Part shown: positions 46,382 to 57,826 of the stretch, piece after piece | How the letters are laid out: every line of letters starts with the position of its first letter | Numbering within the stretch: the stretch's first letter is position 1 | Assembly: GCA_002803225.1 (NCBI GenBank) | Contig: NXFV01001621.1 | Coordinates: forward strand, 35,402 to 99,401 | Direction of reading: 5' to 3' | From: Gamarada debralockiae | Taxonomy: Eukaryota > Ascomycota > Leotiomycetes > Helotiales > Hyphodiscaceae | Length of the DNA stretch: 64,000 nucleotides | Translations under genes and position numbers: made by a program | The notes under the pieces: model-generated | The model's input: only the letters and a program-made list of their open reading frames with translations | Told to the model about the DNA's origin: nothing | The model's database searches: none

Positions 46382-47906
46382 CTACATAGCGGGCTCTTCA
46401 AGCGAATTCAACTTAAAATATCCACTTGCTAGACCCCCAGGGGTGAAAACCCCAGCGGGATCAACACTCTTCTGGATCTTCCTCAATCTCATGACATTTT
46501 CAGTCCCATACCCGCCCCAAACTTGTTTTGCTTGAACCGTTTCATCCGCATAGTTCATATACCGGAAGGGGTGCCAAACATTTAATTCTCTAGCATTCTT
46601 TTCCGTCCTGTCAAAGCATCGGATTGCAGTTTCTTCCACGATCTGGTCATCACCAGGCAACTCATACGACCATAAATAGCTCATGAGGACCAGTGGTTCG
46701 GCATGCTGATTTAAGGATTAATCCAAGACAGTTCCCGCCCCTCTCATATGGTCGTGTGCTTGGAGGAAGAAGTTGTGTGGTCAGTTTCGCTTGGAACCCT
46801 GAAACATCTTTGAGTTTGACTGCTTCCTCCTCAAAAGTGGCATACAACACAGTGTCGAATTCTCGGGAAGGTCGGTATGTAAACGTGATGCAGATGTTGC
46901 GTGTCTTGGCCGTCATTCCGCTACCAACTATCGCCGTGGCGGTCCCAATTGGGACAATCTGCGGCCTCGGCGTTCCAGGAATACTTTCAATGTTCGCGAA
47001 TGAAGAGATTGACTTGGGCTCCGTAATAGCCTCGTCGTACGTGGTATGTGTGTCGGCGCCGGCGAAAGTGAAAGTGTTGTCCTTTGCGTTGTAGGAATAG
47101 AAGTTGACCTCTAGCAGGTCTTTGTCATTGTTTGTCCAAACCTCCTGCATGTGGTCGAGAATCTCTGGAACTCTGTCTTGTGTATACAGGTTTATGCTAA
47201 ACCAGATCCCTCTTGGGTTTGGTAACTCGAAAGCTTCCATTGCAAAAGAAGTCACAGTGCCGAAATTCGAAGATCCAGCGCCGCGGAGAGCCCATAAGAG
47301 GCCTTGATGACTGGCCTTGCCGACAGTGATGATTTGACCGCTGGGAAGCACAAGGTCATAGGAGATAATGCTGTCGCAGCTCCATCCCCAACGTTGGGAA
47401 AGGAACGAGATACCTCCTGTATTGCGGTTAGTTCTCAATTTCTGGCGGAGAGATGGGTGGTTACTCACCACCAAGCAAGAATCCACTAACACCAACTATC
47501 GGGACCCTTCCTCCCAGCACCGTCAATCCATGAGGATCCAACTTCGAATACACATCAAACCACCTCCCGCCCGCTCCGAGCTTGACACTCTTTCTGCCTT
47601 TGCAATCTCGATATCGTTCAAGCGAACTAGATCGATTGTTACTCCTCCATCCGTGTTGCTGGATCCAGCACCTCGAGCGAATCCACCGCTTTTGATCGCG
47701 AAGTGACAGTTCTCTTCAACGAGAATCTTGAGAATTATTGAGACGTCCTCGGTGTTCGAGGGCTCGATGCGGAGAGCGGAAATGAGTTCGTTTTGCTTCG
47801 TATCCCAGAAGGATGACGAGTTGGTGTTGCCCGTGAAGACCTGTGTCGGGAACTGCGAGCGCAGCCGGATGCACTGCAAGATTTTCAGCACTTGAATCTT
47901 CATTCG
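46382..47906 (-). pseudogene. FAD-linked oxidoreductase (berberine-bridge-enzyme type), two frameshifts
   Basis: The first block (from 47903) reads FWDTKQNELISALRIEPSNT and [20 protein letters not shown], the FAD-binding PCMH fold. Near 47600 one base is lost; the next frame gives [20 protein letters not shown] and [16 protein letters not shown] ~60-bp intron follows (donor GTGAGT near 47465), then GISFLSQRWGWSCDSIISYD, LWALRGAGSSNFGTVTSFAM and further to 46700. A second shift near 46710 leads to NQHAEPLVLMSYLW and the BBE C-terminus NYADETVQAKQVWGGYGTEN, ending at 46382. Such enzymes oxidise alcohols or alkaloid-like substrates in secondary metabolism. An upstream 57-bp exon at 48001..47945 with a 38-bp intron is possible but the intron is too short to trust. 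No signal peptide was seen. Confidence 0.7.
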
Positions 47907-48001
47907 CTTTAAAGAATCAGTAGCCCCGAGGAAAGTGCACTCACTGCTCTCTCGACACGTTCTGGGCTACTACCGCTTGTAAGGTGAGCTTTTGCATTCA
48001 T

Positions 48002-48397
48002 GCCGTGATACTTCCGATATATAAAGGCCTACAGCGTTACGTGTCAACTTGATACATATATTTCCAGTAGAATAATAGGTCACTTGGCCATGTGAGAACT
48101 GTCTTGACCTCAACTTGGCATCATGCGAAGTCGCGATTGCTTACGATCTCACGTTGGCGGGAACTTGGCAAGACCGGCATCGACAAATATTTACCTAGTA
48201 TGGCTGAAATTATTCGATAGTATCGTACTCCGGCTATTGAAACGGGGAAACTGCATAATACGACAAATCAAAGTTTTCAGTAAGTAATCACCTCCGAGTG
48301 TCAACAAATACTGATTTGATAACCTCGACACTTTGCTAATCACCTATCGAAAAAATAATGTGAGATATTGACCTCCGTGTTTCACACTCCCAAATCA
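48002..48397. other. intergenic, nothing recognised
   Basis: AT-rich sequence upstream of the FAD-oxidase pseudogene. No gene. Confidence 0.35.
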
Positions 48398-48777
48398 TTA
48401 TCGTGCCTTCATCATCCAAGGAGAGAGAAAGGTTCCATCCATTGAACGTTTGGACAAGGTATTAGTGCATTCAATGAGTTGTTCAAGCAGACTCACCGAT
48501 TCACTCCTACAAGACTCGGCAGCATAGCAAATGTACAAGCCTTCGAAGAAAAAGTTCGACATATCTTCAATCCACTGGGCTCTCACTATGGCAAGACCGG
48601 ATAAACCCTGAGCACCATCATTAAGTGTCGATAATGTCCAGGTCTTGAAGCACAAACCCTATTAACCCCGAACAGAGCCGGTCGTGGGTGTGTGGGTTCG
48701 CACATCGTCAACCAAAATCTGGAACACTTCGCTCCAAGAGAAACCTCAACGCTTTCTTCTTTCCGTAGTTCGGACAT
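48398..48777 (-). pseudogene. unidentified coding fragment
   Basis: Two overlapping minus frames look protein-like. MSELRKEESVEVSLGAKCSR starts at 48777, and the other reads LSGLAIVRAQWIEDMSNFFF and SESVSLLEQLIECTNTL to 48398. They would need a frameshift near 48640 to join. No family was recognised. It could be the end of a decayed regulator gene. Confidence 0.3.
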
Positions 48778-49182
48778 TTGATGTTACCCATCTATGAGAA
48801 TTCATGATCAAGTCCATTTTTGGCTTGGAGTTGTAGGTGTCTTCGGTTGAAGCTATCAACAAGTCGGCGAGAAGCTGAGGCCGACATGGCATCGGAGACA
48901 CTGGAACCACCTACGGTTCGCTCCACCTCAACCCCGGACTTTCGTCGGCAATAAACAAATATCACTGGGAAAAGGTATATGCTCCGACTTCTTAATCATC
49001 ACTGCACATTATTTCCTTGGCCGGCTTCATTTGTGGTGATGAGGAACTGGGAATTTTTCAGAAGCATATGTAGGGCACGATATCTCTGTTGAGCACCGGA
49101 ACTCCTCATCATCCACTTCGCATCTTCAAACACTTCGTAACCACAAAAACTATCAAAATCATATATCGCAGCTCATAGAAAC

Positions 49183-49900
49183 TTGAAGACTTTCAGACAT
49201 CAAATAGCTCCCGCAAAAGTCTGGTTCATCAGCGTTGCGAACACCGGTTTCGGCCTCGAGCTCTCCCTCAAATCCCTCTTCGAGGGTGACCAAGTCATTA
49301 CAGCCGTTCGTAATTCTACGAAGGTTCCAGGCTCTCTCAAAACTCTTAATGTCTCCATCCTTCCTTTCGACCTCAGCTGGAACTCAGCCAGAACCAGACA
49401 AAATCGTAGCTGCAATCAAAGCCGTCTATGTGGTGTTCGGCCGCATCGATTTTGTAAGCAACAACGCCGCCTATGCCTACATGGGAGCGATTGAAGAATC
49501 CACAGACGAAGAAACCGAAGTCCAATTTTTGACATCAACGTCTTCGGCGTGCTGCGTGTAGTACGTGCCGTCCTCCCTTACTTGCGAGAACAAAGTCCGG
49601 CACGATCGTCAACATGTATTCCATCGGAGGAATCCACAGCTATCCGTCCAATGGCTCTGCTGCTCCACCAAATTTGCCATCAAAGACAATACATAGGCTT
49701 TCGAGGCAGAAGTAGCGCCATTCGGAATTCGGGCCATGATTGTCGAGCCAGGATACTTCGAGCAATTCGCTGAATCCATAGCCCTCATGTCATCACTGAA
49801 TTTGAACCAAATGGCAGTTTCCAGTGAAACGCAATGTGGTCTTGCATATCTTGAACAAACTTGTCGAGGGTGGTCAGCTGTTGAAGCTGCTAAGTCAACG
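49183..49900 (+). pseudogene. short-chain dehydrogenase/reductase (SDR), decayed
   Basis: SDR blocks occur in order across shifting frames. KVWFISVANTGFGLELSLKS (nucleotide-binding start), then PEPDKIVAAIKAVYVVFGRI with DFVSNNAAYAYMGAIEE (the NNA strand), then FGVLRVVRAVLPYLREQ, then SGTIVNMYSIGGIHSYPSNG, then FGIRAMIVEPGYFEQF. At least three frameshifts separate them (near 49385, 49540 and 49610). The expected Tyr-x-x-x-Lys active-site pair is replaced by a Ser...Thr-Lys context. Several further stops follow after the GYFEQF block. The copy is non-functional. Confidence 0.7.
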
Positions 49901-50932
49901 ACGTAGCCTTGCTTTCAAAATGTTGGCCACCAGCCTTATTATGAGTCAGCACTAAGAAGAGCGGTTTCGAACCGAGTGGGGTAATTGTCCCGACCAGGAA
50001 CAGTTATGATTACAAAAAAAAGGGCTTCAATGATATGAGAATGCAATTGGCATACCAACTCAAGTATCACAGGCAGACGTGACATGCAATAATAGATGCA
50101 GACTAAACACACTCTCATGCAGCTCGTTAGCTAATCCGCCAAATGAGTTTTTTTTAAACTGAATGAAGTTAAAATCTCCGGCCATCAATAAAGTAGGCTT
50201 ATTATAGAAGGTTCATGCAGGTAGCTCCTTAACCCTGAGCATGTTTGAAGCCTTGCTGCTGTTCAGTTCCTGCGCCTTCATGCAAGAGACGTGGACCAAT
50301 AATTATTTAAACAAACGGGCAGCGAGATGAGCCCGTTCTTTTCGCATCGTGAAATTGCCCAGAACCTTTGGGCTTCTAGTGAAAAGTGGAAAAGGCTGTG
50401 TCTCTAAACTTTCCCTGCGATTTCAATTATCAATATTGTTATAATTTTCTAACTGGCTTTTCGCTATGAAGTAATGGAAACAGAATTCTACATCTACTGC
50501 TGATATATCTCAGCCTTCTTGGAAATGTCAATGGTTGAACGGGTTGGGGTGTCTCACGCTCTAGCGAATCTCTGGGTTTGATATTCCCACTGAATTGACG
50601 CCATTCAATGTAGGCAACATCATTGGCCGATAAACATGTATTGCCAAAAACACCCCGCGTTCGCCCATTTTTTCACGAGGTTGCCGTGGCTGGCATAGCC
50701 TCAATCTGCGACATGACCAACCAATAGGCAGCATGCTGATAACAAGCTTCTCGATTGCCCTAAAGCCTAAATCAAGGGTATTTCCATCCTGTCCTTTGTA
50801 AATGTCGCACCGCAGCCTTGCCAAACTTAACCTTCGAAATGTCAGTATGTAGATGAGGAGCAAGGTGTAAGAAGCTCAGGACTCTTCCGTCTGCTTTCTT
50901 GTTACCATCTCCATTGTGTGAGGGCTTTGAGA
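49901..50932. other. intergenic, nothing recognised
   Basis: About 1 kb between the SDR pseudogene and the repeat-protein gene. A T-rich and an AT-rich stretch are present; there is no supported gene. Confidence 0.35.
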
Positions 50933-52650
50933 ATGGAGCCTGTGTAAGAAAATACCGCTACTAAACTCGCTACGAAGTTCTAACTCTTGGAGAAGCAGCA
51001 TCGCTTTCGCAGCTCTGGGCCTCGTTATCCACATCGGGACAGTGATAACAGGGGTTAAGGATATCATGTCATCAAGGGAAGAGGCTCGAAGCATGAGAAG
51101 ACAGATGAGATACTTCGTTGAGAGTATTGATGAGGTGGACCGCCTAATCCGGAGAGTTCAGGATCTGATTCCTGGCAAGCTGTATAAGATTATCAGTGAT
51201 CTTACCAGGTATTGCAGAGAACGCGGCAAAAAAGTCAGCCACTTCTACTACAGGTTCCAGAAAGAATTTTCTGTGAGGTTTCTTAATTGGATGGCTATGT
51301 CTATCGGTCGGAATCAGATATCAATCTACCAGGGTCAGCTTGATGATTGTGAAGACTGGCTTAAAGTCGCTCTGATGACTTCATCCCTGTGAGCTTTGTG
51401 GATCATCACCACTCCATAACTGTAATTGTAATGCTAATGAGGAATGTAGCTGGGTGAGCGAAGAAGTAAGGAGAAGAAGCGCCGGCAATCTCCCAGAAGA
51501 CCTGATAGAAGAGGATGTGCTCGAAGGACAGGGAGAGGCTCGGTGCAGGCACCAGCTCCGGCAACATCTAAGCAGAATCAAACGCCCGGCCAACCACAGA
51601 CGATACAGGAGAATCAAAAGAGTCGGTATTGATCTCCGTGGACTGGGGAGGCTCGCAGAAGGCATCCTCGATGATCCGGTCACTGAAACTACATCTTCAG
51701 CGGTGTCGAGTTCTAGGGACCAACGGGGCAATGGATATCGCTCCAAGCATGAACCAAAAGTATCTGCGCAGTACTGGGCTCGAAGTGAGTTGCCTCGAGC
51801 AGTTCCTGTGCTTTCAAGAGAAAACGAACATTGGCATCCATCCCGTTCTCTGCACAGACCTGAAGTTGATCCAGCATATGATCATCCACTACCGAGACAT
51901 CGACATCCTCATATTATTACCAACAGCCGACCACCACCGAGGAACGATTATCAGCATCCGAGAGCTGGACACCAAGCTTCAACGCGAAAGAGGTCGCCCT
52001 CGGCCAGCCCCCATTTGGCCTTCGTCCATAGACCGTCTACGCTTCAAACACCGCGTGTGATCATAGATACTCGCCCACCGATCTCTAATGATCTCGACCA
52101 AGAGCGACAGGAGAGGCGCCAGAGAACGTCGAGCAGATCATCCTCTTTCAGTCGTAATTCAGACTTCGACCAGAGACCGTCTAGGATTTACACACCGCAT
52201 GTAATCGTGGATAGTCGTCCACCGATCTCGAATGCTCCGAACCAGGAGCCATGGCGGAGGCGCCAGGAAACCTTGAGTAGGTCATCCTCAATCAGCCATG
52301 ATTCAGGATTTGTTGATGGATCACCTACGCTTCGAAGATCAGATGTTATCAAAGAAAGCCGCCCGCCAGCATCTAACGATCGTAATCAGGAGGGGACAGG
52401 CAGGCACCAAAGAACGTCGAGCAGGTCATCATCTACTAGGTATGATTCGGGATTCGGTGATAGATCACCTGGAATTCGAAGATCCCATGTCATTACGAAT
52501 AGCCGTCCGCCGATTGCGAATGATCCTGATCAGAAACGACCAAGGGGGCGGCGCCAGACAAGGCCGAGTAGCAGGTCGTCGTCATTAAGCCGCGACTCTG
52601 GGGTTGATATGACTAGCAACCATGTGGGAAATAGAACCGCGCGTCATTGA
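50933..52650 (+). CDS. STAND-like N-terminal domain joined to Arg/Ser-rich 48-residue repeats
   Basis: Three exons, 50933..50943, 50999..51388 and 51450..52650, join in phase to 533 residues. The start is MEPVIAFAALGLVIHIGTVI, created by splicing an 11-bp first exon (55-bp intron, CTAACT branch). A hydrophobic opening followed by a helical, Arg/Glu-rich region is typical of N-terminal domains of fungal NLR/STAND proteins (inference). The second intron is 61 bp. From residue about 287 the protein consists of five tandem copies of a 48-residue unit (51910-52650) with consensus SRPPISND-NQE and RTSSRSSS-SRDSGF. No NACHT, WD40 or ankyrin part follows, so it is either a stand-alone adaptor or a truncated architecture. 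The repeats are Arg/Ser/Asp-rich, low in hydrophobics and probably disordered. Function unknown. Confidence 0.7.
51910..52650 (+). repeat. five tandem 144-bp coding repeats
   Basis: Units begin at 51910, 52054, 52198, 52342 and 52486, each exactly 144 bp (48 codons) and in register with the reading frame; the last carries one extra codon and ends at the stop. Shared marks: (H/R/D)VI at the start, SRPPISND at positions 6-13, SSRSSS around 26-31, and DSGF near 35-38. The first unit is the most diverged. Conservation is stronger in the protein than expected for decaying DNA, which suggests the frame is used. Confidence 0.9.
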
Positions 52651-53691
52651 GTTCTGTGCTTTGCTCCTCCACTAGACTGGAGTATGATTTTTCCTTAACT
52701 TCGATCAACAGAAAGTAGGAAAGCCTCACTGAATAAACGCTAGCGCCCGAGTCTGCCCTACTCTACTTTGTTATTTTTAGTCTAGTCACTCACTCTATTT
52801 GGAATCTTGGGATGCGTTTTATTCGAGCCGCTCATTCGCTGAGTCTCATAGCATACAATAACGGCCGATAGAATACATCCATGAACAGTCTATAGTGTCA
52901 TTTAACGTGCACCGGTTCAAAAAAAATTGAGGAACGAAATAACTTTGAACTCACAGTCAACTTTTTCTTTCGCCCGTTCCGTTTTGGTCTCTTGATGTGA
53001 GCAGCGCCGACCTTAACCTAAGTCGAGGGTGAGCTAAGGATGAGCAACCTGAGCAGAGTCTGAGCATGCCTGAGACGAGCCTGGGTATCCTGAGTACGCC
53101 CTGGGTCAGCCTGCCCACGATAACGCGGGTTCTAATATGGCAGGGATCTATTTCAAAGTTCACGATACTACGAAGTACTGTATTACAGTGCTAGCGCATA
53201 AGTCTGTGCGGAAGGCCGATTTTACACCAAAATTTCCCTTATAAATCTAGTTGTCACGACATATCTTTCGTATAAACCTATTCTAAGAATTCTACCAATT
53301 ATTATTTCGAACAATCTAACTAGACTCTTCGACAAAAAGAATTATATTACCTCTTTAAACAATCGATATAAAAGTGAGTAAAGACATGTGAGTAGAATAT
53401 TTAGCGAATTTTGGGGCGAAAATCGAGGGGTTTTTACTTGAAAATTGCGACGCCGCGTTTTGCGATAAATTCGCAGCAAAATCACTAAATTACAGGTAAC
53501 TATCTCATCAGAAGTTCCCCTTATTCGCTTTCGTCTAATTATGTCGGATTTACGCCAAACTTTTGAAGTGTTGCACGTGAGTTTTGGTGTACCTGCCACA
53601 GACTTTTGCTGACCCACTGCAACAATCGAATTTGATTTTTTCCACCTTCTTAAAGTCAACTGTAGAATAATTTCCTGATAGTATACCAAGA
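52651..53691. other. intergenic, AT-rich, with a short G/C-rich repeat tract
   Basis: No supported gene. 53180-53690 is AT-rich and featureless. The tract at 53042-53112 is listed separately. Confidence 0.35.
53042..53112. repeat. irregular ~10-bp tandem motif
   Basis: Seven successive units of 9-11 bp begin with GAG or GGG and end in CCT or TCT, for example GAGCATGCCT, GAGACGAGCCT and GGGTATCCT. The unit length wavers between 9 and 11. Confidence 0.55.
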
Positions 53692-53743
53692 ATGCTTACC
53701 GCACGATTTGTGAGTATATATTATTCCCACCACTACTTAGCAA

Positions 53744-55306
53744 TTGCCTAATCCAAAAATAGGGGACAATGTCATGGAACAACTGGGGGATGCGTACCTT
53801 GCCTTCAAGACACTTCAAGTTTTCGTCACTACCGACATACAGTTCAAGTTCATGTCCAATGAAGGTATATCAAAACAAGTCCCCTGCAATGAGGACATTT
53901 ACAATAGTGCAATCATGGCAGGAAACAGCAGCAGCGCGGACACGGATAATGGCTGCTCTCAGTGGACCATTGTCAGCCTCGATACGGATTTCTTCGACGG
54001 CGACCAAGATTACATCGATTCTGAAGGATCTTCCACCCCAATTACCAGAAGAAATACCTTGCCTTCCGGTCTTCGACTCAGCGACTTTCCAGAAACTGAT
54101 CCAATATACCACGAGCTGGACAAACGTGATGGCGCACCACAAAACTATACCGTCAATCTGGGAATTGGACCCAACGGTCAACCTCAAATTATCATCATCC
54201 TCTCGTGGGTATATCCCAGTGGCGCTAATGGTCAAGCTCTGGTGGACGCCACAGGAAGCAACATCAGATACTCCTTGACCGACGACGCAAATTGTGGTAC
54301 TGCCATCTACAGTGGGGCCGGTGATCCGGAAGCTGTCCCGGCCTGGGTCGGTACGTTACCCCAGCAGCATATCTTGCATACTTGCTGAAACTAAAACCAT
54401 TCTAGTTGAGCACATTTTTGAACTCCAGACAGTAGCCCGATTGCTAGAATTTATCGTCCTTCGGATCCTCCCTAGTGTCATGACTGGTGGTGTGACAGTG
54501 CCCTCTTACTCAGCTAATCCTGGAATTCCAGCTGAAGTGTTGCTGGACTGGTTCCAGCTTCCGTACGAGAATTGGCCAGCTGGGGCCAACGTTGGTGGTT
54601 TGACGGGTCGTCCTGATCAGCGACTCATGTTCCAACTTGGAGCGAAAGGAAATGCGAACCATTTGGTGCTTATGGACGCAGTAGGAAATAGATTCAAGGG
54701 AGCTGTAAGTCAGTCTTCTCTGGAGTCTGCCTTTTCGGATCCTTATGTTGAGTCATGCTGATGTTTGAAACAGGGCTGGAGTCTGAAAGCTCCCATTTCC
54801 GACGACACGTGGGTAGCGAACGGGTACACAAGAATGACCCAAACAGATGGCGACAATGCCCTCTCTGCTATCAGAGATGTACGTATCACTCCCCTTTATA
54901 ATTACATCAAAACTAACCATCTCGCAGGTCCTCGGCGTACTCAGCTACCTCAGCCTCCCCTCCATCAACGGGCAACCTCCACGCCGTAGTCCAAGCTCTA
55001 CATCTCAGCCTCCAAGAATTCCAAACAAAATTCAACGCAAATAGCTTCCTCCACGGGATGTACATTAACGCCATTCCCATCTGGGATGAGGGCGTTCCGG
55101 CATGGGGTGGGCATATGGATTATTTTATTCGAAATTGGGCATATAATCGGATAACACAGCTCAGAGGAACTTGGCTTGCTGCTCTAACGGCGAATCCGGT
55201 GGATTCGGCGTTGCATGATTATGTGGCGAAAATGATCGTGAGGCTGGATGCTTTGTTTCTGGAAGCGGAGAATACGAGAGTAAACCTCAATTCGTTCAAG
55301 TATTGA
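53744..55306 (+). pseudogene. hypothetical protein gene with one frameshift
   Basis: Four coding blocks join in phase: 53744..54350, 54406..54704, 54774..54878 and 54928..55306 (introns 55, 69, 49 bp). The last block is broken at 54965-54975: after PSING the reading must move by one base to continue NLHAVVQALHLSLQEFQTKF. Notable blocks are ILSWVYPSGANGQALVD, EHIFELQTVARLLEFIVLRI and FLHGMYINAIPIWDEGVPAW. I recall similar sequence ('HxFELQTxxxFL') at the C-terminus of some fungal chitinase-like proteins; no catalytic domain is present here. The first in-frame ATG is at 53771; a start at 53692 would need a 31-bp intron and is not credible. It may be the 3' part of a once larger gene. Confidence 0.45.
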
Positions 55307-55467
55307 GGTGGAATGAGGATATAAAATGTAGCCTGGCACAGAAAGAGTCGCCCAGAAAGGATGGGACATTTTTACGCGATGCTCAGGTCAGTAAATTAAA
55401 ATGCGTTTATGATCAATTATCACTGCACCAGGGTCCAGTGGAGAAGTTTCAGACAAACTTTTTCTTT

Positions 55468-56846
55468 CTATGCCTCATTCTGAAGCTGGTACGTATTGAA
55501 TGGGAACGAGCTGCCTTTCTCCAAAAGAACGAGAGGACCATGATACCTTCCCATGCTGGTTGGAATTGACCACGCTTGACCAGGCTGGCGTTGAGCCTTC
55601 TCCCAAAAGAGGTCCATGTCGTATATCTCCTCTTTCCGTGCGGCGTAAAACCAAGTGAATAGCGAGTCGAGTGCCACTTTGATCCTCCCAGCGTATTTTT
55701 TGACTCCAGTCTCCGTTGGAAGCGCAGCTGAGGGAGTGAAATTGGTCTCGTAAGCCCAGATCCATGGGTTTGGAGGGTTGCCGTTTGCGAACGATGCCAT
55801 GACTTCGGAGTCAACAAGGAGGAATGTATTGCTTAAGATATGTGGATTTGAAGCATTTCCTGATGGAACTGTCTCTTTGAAAGCACTGTTCGAAATTAGT
55901 CGGAAAGACCCCAATCCATCAGAGAGTGCGCATACCTTTGTAAACCTTCGCGATCATTCTCATGAACAAATCGCTCTCGGACAATCAACTGCTTGGTCTG
56001 ATTGATCGTTGAGCCACCAATCAACCAAAAAAGCCCTCGTTCATACGCATATTCATTCAACCGCTTCAAAAAGCTTTCCCAAACCTCTTCGCTACACTCT
56101 AAGCTCGCATCCCTGAGAACCACGAAACCCCAGCGTTGAGTTTGCCCCATAATGCCTTTCAAAGGGTCAATCAGTCTTGACACCCACATGCAAGGTTTGT
56201 CGATATTCTGAGCAACGTTTGCCATTGTGACTTTGCTGGCCTTGTACCTCTCCTGAGCAAAGAAATCAGAGCGAACTCTCACCGCTTCAGCCAGAACGTA
56301 GTCTTCGGGAGTCTTCAATGCCCTTGCTGCGGCTTGGTGTGCCATCTGGTCTTCCAAAGCCCAGTCTATTGAGCTGTGTGCGAGATACTCTGAAGGACTC
56401 CAGATGTGATAGCCATAGGTAAGAAGGCGACACTCTGCCTCCGTCAAGGTATCAGACTGAGTGCGTGCCTTCTCCTCTAATTGTTCGGGTGTTACGCCAC
56501 TGATTTTCAAGGCGTTCGCGACCTGTGTGGCGGGGTCGACTCGTCTAAGGATAGTGAGCCTCTCTTCGGCAGTGATCTCCCCAGGAGTTTCGGTGGCCTT
56601 GCGCCATAGCTCCCGGTCGTGGTCTGTGGGCATCACCATGATGTTGAGATTGGCGAATGTGGATTGTGGAAGGAAGAGGCTGGTCATGAAATTTGGAAGA
56701 TGTTTGCTCTTCCTCGGAGGATCTAGCCCCTTTAGCCGAGGGGAAAGCACGTGAGATGCAGCCCCTTCTTTCGGGTAAACTTCAGGGTTCGAAAGTGCTA
56801 ACAAGGCCATAAAGTCTACTCTATTTAGGTGGTGTGCATTGTACAT
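55468..56846 (-). CDS. hypothetical lineage-specific fungal protein
   Basis: Two exons (56846..55936, 55885..55468; 50-bp intron with GTATGC donor and CGACTAAT branch) join in phase to 442 residues. Soluble, with no signal peptide or membrane span. Recognisable but unnamed blocks: RVDPATQVANALKISGVTPE, LTEAECRLLTYGYHIWSPSE, AQNIDKPCMWVSRLIDPLKG and GRIKVALDSLFTWFYAARKE. The two halves differ in texture: Glu/Lys/Arg-rich then Pro/Ser/Asn-rich. No family with known function was recognised. The intact frame and clean intron support a living gene. It points away from the broken hypothetical at 53744-55306, its 3' neighbour. Confidence 0.7.
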
Positions 56847-56954
56847 AATTCTGTCTCAAAGCGGAGCCCTTCTTTTTTCGGATATGCTCAACGGCACTCT
56901 TCACATGCGTGAACCTTTCAAGTCCTGAGAACAGGGTCACCAAGTAAATTTCTT

Positions 56955-57740
56955 TCAGATCTGCTTCTTGATTTCCACTCCTAGACTTCCGTGAACCCCC
57001 AACGCCTCCTTCGCAATTCCCTTATATTTCGCCGGCTCATAGGGGACAAACCACTCCTGCCACCAACCCTTCCATCCCCGCCATCCAAACCCTCTATCTC
57101 TACTCCTCTCCCACGCCACTCTCCCTCTATCAGCTCTTACCCCAAGATCTTTCAACATGAAATCTATCCAGTTTCTGATCTCTAACACCACCCATGGTAT
57201 ATTCTTTTGTCCCGGATATCATTTCCTCATAAACGCATTCTCGTGAGCGATCTCCTTGTCGAGGTCCTCCTTAGAGCCGACGTTTAATATATCTTTTAAG
57301 TATGAGATTGCCCACAGACTGCTGATTTCCGCGAAATTAGCGTGTTAGGTGTATGCGACTTGACCAAAGAAAACAATTCCGCGATCGTCTTTAGCTGTGA
57401 GCTTTGGCGGAATCAAGATATGGAAAAGCGCAGCTCCAAGAATAACAAGGAAATAGAATTGCCTCAGAGGGATAAGAGAGATGGAAGAGTATAAACAATA
57501 GAGAGTCGGTAGTCTTACAAGAGGGAAAATAAGATCACAATAATAGACTTTGGTCAATGAAGTCCCACGATGGCTTCCATTGTAGCACAAGCTGACCGGA
57601 GGTGAGAGTAAGAAACCTCTCAACCCATTCCGAACAGATATGAGTAGAGGGAACCATCGTGGGATCCATCTCCAATATAAATACTTCCCAATCGTGATCC
57701 GTCCTCGTTGCACCAAAGTGAGCTCATCCTCAACGCACAT
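56955..57740 (-). pseudogene. hypothetical protein gene with two in-frame stops
   Basis: One frame reads from 57740 to 56955, interrupted only by TAA at 57347-57345 and TGA at 57221-57219. Around the stops it reads DDRGIVFFGQVAYT-stop-HANFAE, then YLKDILNVGSKEDLDKEIAH, then ENAFMRK-stop-YPGQKNIP, then WVVLEIRNWIDFMLKDLGVR. Because no frame change occurs, this is one gene with two nonsense changes. TAA from CAA fits a C-to-T change at CpA (RIP-like); TGA from CGA fits CpG. The N-terminal part has hydrophobic stretches (YFLVILGAALFHILIPP). Function unknown. Confidence 0.65.
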
Positions 57741-57826
57741 CCTTCTCTATTGTGACCCGTCTCCAATGCCGCCTATCCCTCAGAAGCTCATTATCAACTG
57801 AACCGCGATATTGGGATCTAGAATGT

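Noticed and set aside
47907..48001. Extra first exon (48001-47945) for the FAD oxidase
   Set aside because: It needs a 38-bp intron with a non-typical acceptor context. Kept only as a remark.
51381..51746. 121-codon minus-strand frame
   Set aside because: It is antisense to the start of exon 3 of the repeat-protein gene, and Leu/Ser/Arg-rich as expected from the complement of an Arg/Ser coding repeat.
53692..53740. An 18-bp first exon and 31-bp intron before the 53744 gene
   Set aside because: A 31-bp intron is below any credible size here, so the true 5' end is left open.
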